Positions 8,526-18,400 of a DNA stretch of 64,000 bases are shown in pieces. A program made the translations under genes and the position numbers. The DNA comes from Bacteroidales bacterium. Lineage in GTDB: Bacteria; Bacteroidota; Bacteroidia; Bacteroidales; VadinHA17. Under the pieces are notes generated by a model, which was not told where the DNA came from, did no database searches, and worked only from the letters and a program-made list of their open reading frames with translations. The number at the start of each line of letters is the position of its first letter. Position 1 is the stretch's first letter. Location: NCBI GenBank assembly GCA_025454815.1, contig JALONR010000022.1:35643-99642 (forward strand). Reading direction: 5' to 3'.

Positions 8526-9512
8526 ATGAGAAGAAATACATTTTACCTGTTTCTGATGCTGCCGTTACTATTCTCGTGCGGTGATTCGTCTGTTACCCGG
8601 ACTCTTCCGAACGTTACCGGCACCACCGGGGAGGTTCTGGTGGTGATGGACAAACAGATGTGGGACGGTAGTCCGGGCCTTGCCATAAGGGAGCAGGTGA
8701 GCCCATTTCTTCTGGGGCTCCCGCAGCCTGAGCGGGCTTTCACCCTGATGCCGGTCAACCCTGAAGGATTCCGTGACATATACGTTGCTCACCGGAATAT
8801 CATACAGGCAGGGACCGAAGAAGGACTCGGGGATCCTGTGGTGACCTATACCCGGAACAGATGGGCGGAGACTCAGCTTGTCGTGGCGGTAAAGGCAGCT
8901 GACACGGCCTCGCTGGCGGCATGTATAAGGGAAAACGGTGAAGAGATAAGGAGGAGGATCAATGATGCCGAGCGTGGAAGGCTGACCGACTGGCTGACCA
9001 ACTCCGCGGGCAGGGAGCGGAGTGTGGTGTCTGCCGGCGGCAATGAATGGGAACTGGTGATGCCCGCAGGATGGAAGCCTGATTTCAACCGCGAGGGGAT
9101 CATGATGATCTCAGCCGAGACCCCGGCCACCACGCAGTCAGTGATGGTATCTGTCACTGACCGCACCACCTCCAGGATCGGTTGCATCGAACTTGCCGAC
9201 CTGGCCCAGAAGCGGATGTCAGCCGAGGTGAAGGGCCCTGACGGCGGCTCATTCATGGTCATAGAACAGAAGGTGCCGGTCAGTTGCCGCTCCTTCAGGC
9301 GCAGCGGCACTGATTATATCGAGATGCGCGGACTGTGGACCCTGGAGGGAGGATTCATGGGCGGACCGTTCATTTCATACGCTTTTATTGACTCCGCCAC
9401 TGCAAGGGCGGTGGTCGTTACCGGGTTCGTCTATGCCCCGAGGGAGGATAAGAGAGAGCTGCTCCGCCAGGTTGAGGCGCTGATGTACACCGTAAAAAAA
9501 CGTCAGGAATAG
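8526..9512 (+). CDS. DUF4837 family lipoprotein
   Basis: The start at ATG 8526 gives a 328-residue protein with a lipoprotein signal (MRRNTFYLFLMLPLLFSCG, cysteine about residue 18). The body, with TGEVLVVMDKQMWDG and RDIYVAHRNII, resembles DUF4837, a Bacteroidota family of unknown role. It is probably anchored in the outer membrane on the periplasmic side. The upstream ATG at 8487 lies inside the terminator and would destroy the signal peptide. The gene ends 3 bp from the convergent mqnC stop, so the two transcripts probably overlap at their ends. Confidence 0.7.
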   Translation: MRRNTFYLFLMLPLLFSCGDSSVTRTLPNVTGTTGEVLVVMDKQMWDGSPGLAIREQVSPFLLGLPQPERAFTLMPVNPEGFRDIYVAHRNIIQAGTEEGLGDPVVTYTRNRWAETQLVVAVKAADTASLAACIRENGEEIRRRINDAERGRLTDWLTNSAGRERSVVSAGGNEWELVMPAGWKPDFNREGIMMISAETPATTQSVMVSVTDRTTSRIGCIELADLAQKRMSAEVKGPDGGSFMVIEQKVPVSCRSFRRSGTDYIEMRGLWTLEGGFMGGPFISYAFIDSATARAVVVTGFVYAPREDKRELLRQVEALMYTVKKRQE

Positions 9513-9515
9513 GTA

Positions 9516-10607
9516 TCATTTAACCGGCCTGTAGCGCTGGTCACGTCGTTGAGGGATGAATCCTGCCTCGCGGATTATCTCCTGCATGCTCTCCGGGTTG
9601 ACGCGGAAAGGCTCGCCGGCGGCGCTCACAACGTTTTCCTCAATCATTACCGATCCCAGGTCATTGGCCCCGCAGTGAAGCGATATCATCGCGGTATCCC
9701 TGCCCACGGTAAGAATTGAAGCCTGTATATTCTGAATATTATCAAGCATCAGCCTGCTGATGGCAATCACCTTCAGGTATTCTGAAGCCGTCACCATACT
9801 CCGGATGCCATCCTTTTCAGCAAGTTTTGTTCCCTGGTCCATGAAAGGCCATGGGATGAATGTAATGAATCCGTCGTGTCCTTCAGGTCGGGCATCCTGG
9901 AGCCTGCGCAGCATGTCAAGATGTTCCAGCCGCTCCTGTACCGTCTCGGCATGTCCGAACATCATGGTTGCTGAAGTGGGGAGATTGAGCCGGTGGGCTT
10001 CCCTCATCACCCCAAGCCATTCTGCTACGGTTGCCTTGGCGGGTGAAACTATCTTCCTGACCCTGTCAGAGAGTATCTCGGCGCCGGCCCCCGGGAGGGA
10101 GTCAAGCCCGGCATCACGCAGGGCTGTAAGTACATCGCGGAAGCTCATCTTCTCTGCCCGCGCGAGCCATGCCACTTCCGGCGGGCCCAGGGCATGCAGC
10201 TTTACGCCAGGCCATCGCTGCTTCAGTCTCCTGAAGAGTCCCGTGTAAAAGGCGAGTCCAAGTGCAGGATTCATGCCGCCCTGCAGCAGAAGCTGATCAC
10301 CGCCCAGGGACAGCAATTCCTCTATCTTGCGGTCATACTCCTCATCCGTGGTGACATAGGCATCCTGGTTCTTCGCGCTCCGGCAGAAATTGCAAAACCG
10401 GCAGTGGGAAAAGCATATGTTGGTGATATTGACATTCCGGTCTATCATCCAGCCAACCCTGTTGCCGGGATGAAGCCTTCGCCTGGTCTGATCGGCCACA
10501 TACATCAGCTCCTCGGCAGGAGCCTCCTCCCAGAGGCTTAAAGCCTCATTGACGGTAATGCGGCCGCCCCCTGCCAGCCTTTCATATATATCTTCTCTGA
10601 TTCCCAT
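9516..10607 (-). CDS. mqnC: Cyclic dehypoxanthinyl futalosine synthase
   Basis: MqnC is a radical SAM enzyme of the futalosine route to menaquinone. ATG 10607 is chosen because AGGAGGT lies 8 bp upstream, giving 363 residues; the ORF-track start 29 codons earlier lacks support. The CxxxCxxC cluster motif reads CFSHCRFC (about residue 67). The stretch AEILSDRVRKIVSPAKAT, then EWLGVMREAHRLNLPTSATM and FIPWPFM, is typical of MqnC rather than of the related MqnE or CofH. No other mqn gene lies in the window. A divergent promoter region separates it from pdxA. Confidence 0.88.
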   Translation of the reverse strand: MGIREDIYERLAGGGRITVNEALSLWEEAPAEELMYVADQTRRRLHPGNRVGWMIDRNVNITNICFSHCRFCNFCRSAKNQDAYVTTDEEYDRKIEELLSLGGDQLLLQGGMNPALGLAFYTGLFRRLKQRWPGVKLHALGPPEVAWLARAEKMSFRDVLTALRDAGLDSLPGAGAEILSDRVRKIVSPAKATVAEWLGVMREAHRLNLPTSATMMFGHAETVQERLEHLDMLRRLQDARPEGHDGFITFIPWPFMDQGTKLAEKDGIRSMVTASEYLKVIAISRLMLDNIQNIQASILTVGRDTAMISLHCGANDLGSVMIEENVVSAAGEPFRVNPESMQEIIREAGFIPQRRDQRYRPVK

Positions 10608-10734
10608 CCTGTGACCTCCTGCGCATTGTGGCGGGAGTCCGTAAAGGTAATATATTAAAGCTAATCCATTCAATATTTTAATTAACTTTACCACCCTGAA
10701 CAGCAGCTTCGCGGTTCTTCAGACATGATTTACG

Positions 10735-11841
10735 ATGGATAAAAAGACTATAGTTGCCGGGATTACCCAGGGAGACATTAATGGCATAGGCTACGAGATC
10801 ATTATCAAGGCCCTTGCTGACCAGGCCATCACTGACCTTTGTGTTCCGGTGGTGTATGGCTCTCCGAAGGTGGCCGCCTATCACCGTAAGGTGCTTAATG
10901 TCACAAGTCTCAATTTCAATAATATTCGTTCTGCCTCCGAAGCCAACCCCAGGAAGGTGAACCTGATCAACTGTCTTGGTGATGATGTGAGGGTTGAACT
11001 GGGTAAATCGACTCCGGAAGGAGGACAGGCGGCACTGGCCTCCCTGGAAAGTGCCGTCGGAGACCTCACAGGAGGCAGGATTGATGTTCTGATAACAGCG
11101 CCCATTGACAAGCATAATATCCAGTCAGATAAATTCAGGTTTACCGGGCATACCGATTATCTGAGAACAAAGACCGGCTCTCATGAGGCACTGATGCTGA
11201 TGATATCCGAGAGCATGAAAATCGGTTTTGTCACCGAACATCTGCCGCTGAGGGATGTTCCGGGGGCAATCACCGTCAGCAATATACTTTCCAAGCTCCG
11301 GCTCCTTAACATGTCGCTGTTGCAGGACTTTGCCATACGTGGTCCGCGTATCGGGGTGCTCAGCCTTAATCCGCATGCAGGAGACGGAGGGTTGCTTGGC
11401 AGTGAGGAGAAGGAGATCATTATCCCGGCCATTGCAAAGGCCAATGAGGAGGGGATACTTGCCTTCGGACCCTGGTCATCTGACGGCTTCTTCGGATCAG
11501 GAGCCTTCAGCCGCTTTGATGCGGTTCTGGCGATGTACCATGACCAGGGCATGGGAGCCTTCAAGGCCGTAGCCTTTGATACCGGAGTCAATTTCACCGC
11601 CGGCCTGCCTGTCATCCGGACGTCACCGGTACATGGCACCGCATTTGACATTACAGGAAAGAACGAGGCATCGGGCAACTCGATGCGGCGTGCCATTTAT
11701 GCAGCCGTGGACATTTACCGTAACAGGGAGATGTATCATGAAATGCTGCGCAACCCTCTCCAGCCGCAGAAGATAGAGATCCATCCGGAACATGTTGACG
11801 AACTGCCGCCCGAAACCGAAACCGACGACCACGCATTATGA
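10735..11841 (+). CDS. pdxA: 4-hydroxythreonine-4-phosphate dehydrogenase
   Basis: PdxA oxidises 4-phosphohydroxy-L-threonine in the DXP-dependent route to pyridoxal phosphate. The 368-residue protein starts with the family signature GITQGDINGIGYEI. It keeps the metal-binding His residues in FRFTGHTDYL (about residue 142) and in AMYHDQGMGAFK (about 271). The final ~25 residues (PPETETDDHAL) are acidic and not conserved. It overlaps ruvA by 4 bp (ATGA), so translation is probably coupled. The link to dxr, 4 kb upstream, is metabolic only: PLP synthesis uses DXP. Confidence 0.93.
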   Translation: MDKKTIVAGITQGDINGIGYEIIIKALADQAITDLCVPVVYGSPKVAAYHRKVLNVTSLNFNNIRSASEANPRKVNLINCLGDDVRVELGKSTPEGGQAALASLESAVGDLTGGRIDVLITAPIDKHNIQSDKFRFTGHTDYLRTKTGSHEALMLMISESMKIGFVTEHLPLRDVPGAITVSNILSKLRLLNMSLLQDFAIRGPRIGVLSLNPHAGDGGLLGSEEKEIIIPAIAKANEEGILAFGPWSSDGFFGSGAFSRFDAVLAMYHDQGMGAFKAVAFDTGVNFTAGLPVIRTSPVHGTAFDITGKNEASGNSMRRAIYAAVDIYRNREMYHEMLRNPLQPQKIEIHPEHVDELPPETETDDHAL

Positions 11842-12419
11842 TCGATTATATTACCGGTACCGTGACCGAGCTCAACCCTGCCTGCGTGGTGGTTGAATGC
11901 AACGGCATAGGTTACAGCATAAATATATCACTTAATACATATACTGCACTGGATAAGGCAGTTACATGCAAGATCCTGATCCATGAATCAATCCGCGAGG
12001 ATGCTCATCTGCTGTATGGTTTTGCCACAGCCGGGGAGCGTGATCTCTTCAGGCAACTGATAACGGTCTCGGGTGTTGGTGCCGGCACGGCACGGATGAT
12101 GCTCTCATCTGTTACCCCTTCAGACCTGAGGGAGGCCATCATCACCGGTGACACGGCCATTCTCAAGGCCATCAAGGGGATAGGGTTAAAGACGGCCCAG
12201 AGGATTATAGTTGACCTCAAAGACAAGATTGGAAAACATGCCGGTTCAGGCGAAATTCTTGCATTTTCCGACAATACGGCGCGCGAAGAAGCGTTATCTG
12301 CTTTAGTGATGCTTGGATTTGCCAGGAGCAGCGCCACGAAGGTTATTGATAACATCCTCAGGGAAAACAGGAAACTCCAGGTGGAGGAGATAGTCAGGAA
12401 GGCGCTGAAACTGTTATAA
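11838..12419 (+). CDS. ruvA: Holliday junction branch migration protein RuvA
   Basis: RuvA binds four-way DNA junctions and loads the RuvB motor during recombinational repair. The 193-residue protein has the N-terminal OB-fold (MIDYITGTVTELNPACVVVE). Two helix-hairpin-helix segments follow around VSGVGAGTARMML and IKGIGLKTAQRIIVDL. The C-terminal three-helix domain that contacts RuvB starts near ALSALVMLGF. Placement between pdxA and sprA matches a gene order known in this phylum. Confidence 0.95.
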   Translation: MIDYITGTVTELNPACVVVECNGIGYSINISLNTYTALDKAVTCKILIHESIREDAHLLYGFATAGERDLFRQLITVSGVGAGTARMMLSSVTPSDLREAIITGDTAILKAIKGIGLKTAQRIIVDLKDKIGKHAGSGEILAFSDNTAREEALSALVMLGFARSSATKVIDNILRENRKLQVEEIVRKALKLL

Positions 12420-12432
12420 ACAGGGTGCCGGA

Positions 12433-15400
12433 TTGCAGTTTTTTTCACATATTAGAGGTCTTTGGATCAGGGTGGGGCTATTGATTATCCTCTCCCTATC
12501 TTCATTGGTGCTCCCAGCACAGATCAATCCCGGAGACACGCTTCTCAGGCTCAGCAATGATCCCGCCTACCCGTGGGAGGCCAGGGAATCATCACCACTC
12601 TTCCTCCGCAACCCTTCAAACATTACCACGAGAGTCGAGTATGACGGCCGCAACAACCAGTATATCATTTACCAGAAAGCAGGCAGTCTGGACTATCGCC
12701 GCCCGGTATACATGACTCCCGAGGAGTACCGGCGTTATGAGTTCAACCAGGCCATGCGAGATTACTGGGACGCCACCCTTCGCGGTGACGCCACCGGATT
12801 CAGGTCATCACTCATACCCCAGATCGAGGTGGGAGGTGAGACCTTCGACCGGATTTTCGGAAGCAATGTCATCAACATCGTACCACAGGGGTCAGCTGAA
12901 CTGATCTTCGGTATCAATATCTCCCACACTGAGAACCCGACCCTTTCGGAGAGGCTTCGCACCATTCCCACATTTGACTTCCAGGAAAAGATACAGATGA
13001 ATGTCACCGGCACCATTGGTGACAAGATGCAACTGGGCATAAACTACAACACCGAGGCGATGTTCGAGTTTGAGAACCGTACCAAACTTGAATATTCCGG
13101 CAAGGAGGATGAGATAATCAAAAAGATTGAGGCGGGCGATGTGACCCTGCCGCTTAACGGAACACTTATCACCGGAAGCTACAGCCTCTTTGGTCTCAAG
13201 ACCGAAATGCAGTTCGGAAAGCTGACCATGACCACCGTTTTTTCGCAGCAGAAGGGTGAGTCATCGGTTGTGGAGGTCAAGGGCGGATCCCAGATAAGTG
13301 ATTACGAGATCACCGCTGACAACTACGAAGCCAACCGCCACTTTTTCCTGTCACAGCAGTTCAGGGAGGATTTTGACGGGGCCCTGTCAAATCTGCCCAT
13401 CGTCAGCACCGGTCTGAACATCGAAAAGATTGAAGTCTGGATCACCAACCAGACAAGCCGGTTCGAGGATGTGAGCAACAGGAACATAATCGCATTCATT
13501 GACCTTGCCGAGAACCAGTCAAACATCTACAACACTGTACCGGAATTCCAGGCTATTCCCGGTGCCCCGCTCAACCCCTCAAACAATGCCAACGGGATGT
13601 ATGAGCAGCTTAATACCACCTACGGCAGCGTGAGGAACATAGACCAGGTGGCTGATGCCTTTGCGGGGCTCTATCCGGGATTCCAGATAGGCCGTGACTA
13701 TGAGAAGATAGAGAATGCACGCCGGCTGACAGAGCGTGAATATACTGTGAACCGGCAACTTGGGTACATCTCGCTCAATGTTGCCCTGAACAATGACGAA
13801 GTGCTTGCAGTGGCCTATGAATATACATTCAATGGCCAGGTATTCAAGGTCGGGGAATTCTCCACCGACGGGATCACGGCACCTGACGCCCTGATCCTCA
13901 AGCTTATCAAGGGAACAACACTCAGCCCCCAGATACCTACCTGGAAGCTGATGATGAAGAACATCTACAATATCGGGTCCGGGAGGATAGAGCCGAGGAA
14001 CTTTGAAGTTAACATCCTGTACCAGGACGATGCTTCGGGGAATGCACTCAACTACCTTCCCGGCACCCCGCTTGACGGCAAGGTGTTGCTTCAGGCACTG
14101 GGACTTGACCAGCTTAATTCGCAGCTCGACAGGCAGCCTGACGGGTTGTTTGACTTCGTTGACGGCATCACCGTGATGGCCGAAAAGGGAAGGATCATAT
14201 TCCCTGTTCTTGAACCATTTGGCCGCCATCTTCTGAAATACATCACTGATCCTGCACAGATAAGAAAATATGTCTTTACCGAGCTGTATGACTCAACCCA
14301 GACCGTTGCCAGGCAGATGGCCGAGAAGAACAAGTATCTTCTCAGCGGCCAGTTCACATCAGCCTCAGGGTCAGAGATAAGGCTCAACGTTGCCAACATA
14401 CCGCAGGGATCGGTCAAGGTGACAGCCGGAGGGGTTACCCTCACCGAGAATGTAGACTACACCGTTGACTACAACATGGGGTCTGTCAAGATCATCAATT
14501 CTGCCATAATTGAATCACAGACTCCCGTCAGGGTCTCCCTTGAGAGCAACCAGTTCTTTGGTCTTCAGACGAAGACCCTGGTGGGAACCCACCTCAACTA
14601 CCGCCTCTCTGAACGGTTTAACCTGGGAGCCACGGCGCTGAGGCTTACAGAGAGGCCTTATACCCAGAAGGTCACATACGGTGATGACCCCATCTCCAAC
14701 ACCATATACGGTTTTGATGCATCATACCGGGCTGAGTCACAGCTCCTCACCAATGCAATCGACTGGCTTCCGTTCATTGAAACGAATGCTCCCTCTTCCA
14801 TAAATTTCTTCGGCGAATTTGCCCACCTGGTACCCGGGCACAGCAAAGCAATCACTTCCGAGGGGGCGGTCTATATCGATGATTTTGAAGCGAGTGAGAT
14901 ATCGCTTGATCTGAGGGCTTTCAATGCCTGGTCACTTGCCAGCGTGCCTCAGGGTCAGGATCACTTCTTCCCTGAGGCAAGGCTGAGCAAGGACATCCGT
15001 TCCGGCATGAACAGGGCGCTTCTGGCATGGTATGTCATTGACCCCCTCTTCCTGCGCAACGGCTCAACCACCCCAGGTCACATTCGTTCAGATCCCGATG
15101 CACAGTCGAGCCATTTCGTAAGGGAGATATATGAGACCGAGATCTTCCCATACAAGGAATCACCCAGCGGTATACCCACAAATATATCGGTGCTGAACGT
15201 TGCATTCTATCCCGGCGAGAGAGGACCGTACAACTTCGATGTGCTTTCCGGAGCCTATTCGGCAGGGCTGAACAGCAGCGGTCTGCTTAATTCACCGCGG
15301 ACACGCTGGGGAGGGATGATGCGTGAACTGCTCACCAACGACTTCGAATCGGCAAACATCCAGTACATCAAGTTCTGGGTCATGGACCCATTCGTTGAGA

Positions 15401-18400
15401 ATCCTGACCATGAGGGAGGTGATCTCTATTTCAACCTTGGGAACATCTCTGAGGATATCCTTCGTGACTCACGCAAACAGTTCGAAAACGGTCTGCCCAC
15501 ATCACCGCTGGTGGTGAACGTAGATACCACCGTATGGGGGCGCGTACCCACGGTTCAGGCCGTGGTGCACGCCTTTGACAACAATATTGATTCACGCCGC
15601 TACCAGGATGTAGGCCTTGACGGCCTGGGAAATGATGATGAGACATCCTTCTTCGACAGTTACCTGCAGGCCGTAGGGGTTGTTGTCAGCCCCGAGTTGC
15701 TTGACAGTATCTTCCGTGACCCGGCAAATGACGATTTCCATTATTTCAGGGGATCAGATTACGACCTCCTTCAGCTTGGCATCCTTGAGCGCTACAAGAA
15801 GTTCAATGGTACCGAGGGTAATTCACCAACATCTGAGATGTCATCGGAATCATATCCCACGAGCGGGTCGACACTGCCAGACATGGAGGATATAAACCGT
15901 GACAATACGCTGAGCGAAACAGAGAGTTACTACCAGTACCATGTCAGCATGAGGCCTGAAGATATGGTTGTGGGGAGGAACTATATAGTGGATGAACTTG
16001 AATACACGGCAACATTTGCAAACGGTGTGAAGTCGCCCGTCAAATGGTACCAGTTCAAGATACCGGTAACGGACTATGAAAGGATTGTCGGCTCGATACG
16101 CGACTTCAAGTCGATCAGGTTTCTCCGTATGTTCATGCGCAATTTTGATGAGGAGGTGATCATGCGTTTTGCCCGTCTTGAGCTTGTAAGATCGGAGTGG
16201 CGCAAGTACAACCTGACATTTTTTGAAGGGGGTGAGCGGATCACCATACCCGAAGAGGATGACGGCACCTTTGAGATCAGCTCGGTGAGTATAGAGGAGA
16301 ATGCCGGCAAGGAGCCTGTCAACTATGTGCTGCCGCCGGGATTTGACCGTGTCATTGACCCTGCAAACCCGCAGCTAAGGCAGCTCAATGAGCAGTCGAT
16401 GGTACTGAGGGTCCGTGAACTGGCAGACGGGGATGCAAGGGCCACCTACAAGAATGTCACCCTTGATATGAGGCAGTACCGCCGGCTGAAGATGGAGGTG
16501 CATGCAGAGGCGCTCATTGGTGAGCCGCTGCAGGATGATGAGGTCACGGTGTTTGTAAGGCTGGGATCTGACTACCGAAGCAATTTCTATGAATATGAGA
16601 TACCTGTAAAGCTGACTCCTTATGGCAGGTACAACAATGACGTGGAGGAGCAAAGGGCCATTGTGTGGCCTGAGGAGAACAAGATCGATATTGATCTTTC
16701 ACAGTTGCTTGATGCGAAGCAGGCCCGCGATGCTGCCATGCGCCTGCCCGGGTCAGTTATCAGCGAGGCAGATATCTACTCCGTCCAGAACGGAAAGGCG
16801 CGCATCTCCGTCAGCGGTAGTCCCAACCTGAGCAACGTGAGGGTGGTTATGGTGGGTGTCAGGAACCCTATCCGTACCCGCCGCCCGCAGATTGATGACG
16901 GCACCCCGCGTTCAGCGGAAATATGGATAAACGAGCTGCGCCTCAGCGATTTCCGGGAGGATGGAGGGTGGGCAGCCAACGCCCAGATGCAGGCACGCCT
17001 GGCTGACCTGGGTACGATAAACATGGTAGGGCAGACCAGCACACCGGGATGGGGAAGTATAGAACAGAATGTCAACCAGCGGAGCATGGAGCAGGTGATC
17101 CAGTACGACCTCTCCTCAAACCTCGAACTGGGCAAATTCTTCCCCGAGAAAGCAGGTATCCGCATCCCTGTCTATATGGGCTATTCTGAGAACCGGATCA
17201 GGCCACAGTATGACCCGCTTGACCCTGACATTCTGCTCAACGATGCCCTTGACAACCTTGAGACAAAGGCTGAAAGGGACAGTGTCCTGAACCTGTCTGA
17301 AGAGTATTCGCGCCGCCGCACCCTCACGGTCAGCAATGCGGGGATAACGAAGAGGGGTGAGAAACCACATGCCTGGGATCCTGCCAACGTAACCGTCAGC
17401 TATGCCTTCAACGAAGTGTACAACACCGACCCCAAGACCGAGATTGACGTTGAAAGAACATACAGGGGAGGGGTATCATATGACTTTGACGCCAGGCCAA
17501 AGAACTTCACCCCATTCCAGAAGGCCCGGATATTCAACTCGCCGGCCTTCAGACTCATCAAGGACTTTAACGTCTATCTTTTCCCGAAGCATATCACGGT
17601 TCGTACTGACCTTTACAGGTACTACAACGAGGTTAAGACACGAAACATCAGCAATCCCAACCTGATCATTGACCCGGTCTTCACGAAGGATTTCCAGTGG
17701 ACGCGGTTCTATGACATAAAGTATGACATAACCAAGCAGCTAAAGGTTGACTTCACGGCCAGCAGCATCGCCCGTATTGATGAACCTGAAGGAGGGGTTG
17801 ACCGCCGGCGCTATCCTGATCTCTTTGATGCATGGCGTGACTCAATAATGACCAACCTGGGAAACTTCGGGCGTACCACAAACTATTACCACCTGCTGAA
17901 CTTCAATTACAACGTGCCTGTAAACAAGCTTCCGCTGCTGTCATGGATTACATCCAATGCGAGGTACAGTGCCAGGTACGACTGGCTGGCAGGAACTGTT
18001 TTCCCCGATTCATTGAACATTAATCCCGGAAACATCATCAAGAACTCCAACAACGGCCAGTTCACCCTTCAGGCCAACCTCACCAACCTCTACAGCAAGG
18101 TTAAGTTCCTCAAGGAGATTGAGGCCACCACCCAGCCTGGCGCAATGAAACGGATGAGCCTTGGCTACGAGGAGGTAACCCACAGCCGCAGGGGCATAAC
18201 CCTCAGGGCGGGGAGACCACGCATCATCAACCATAACCTCAAGACCAGGGACATAACCGTTACCGTTACCGCACCTGACGGAACCACGGTCAAGGGCAAG
18301 TATGACATAGTATCAGATATGCGGATAGACTTCATTCCTGACAGTGACGTAACAAATGCCAGCGTTGAAATCAAAGGCAGGGTGGAGAAGAAACCGGGTG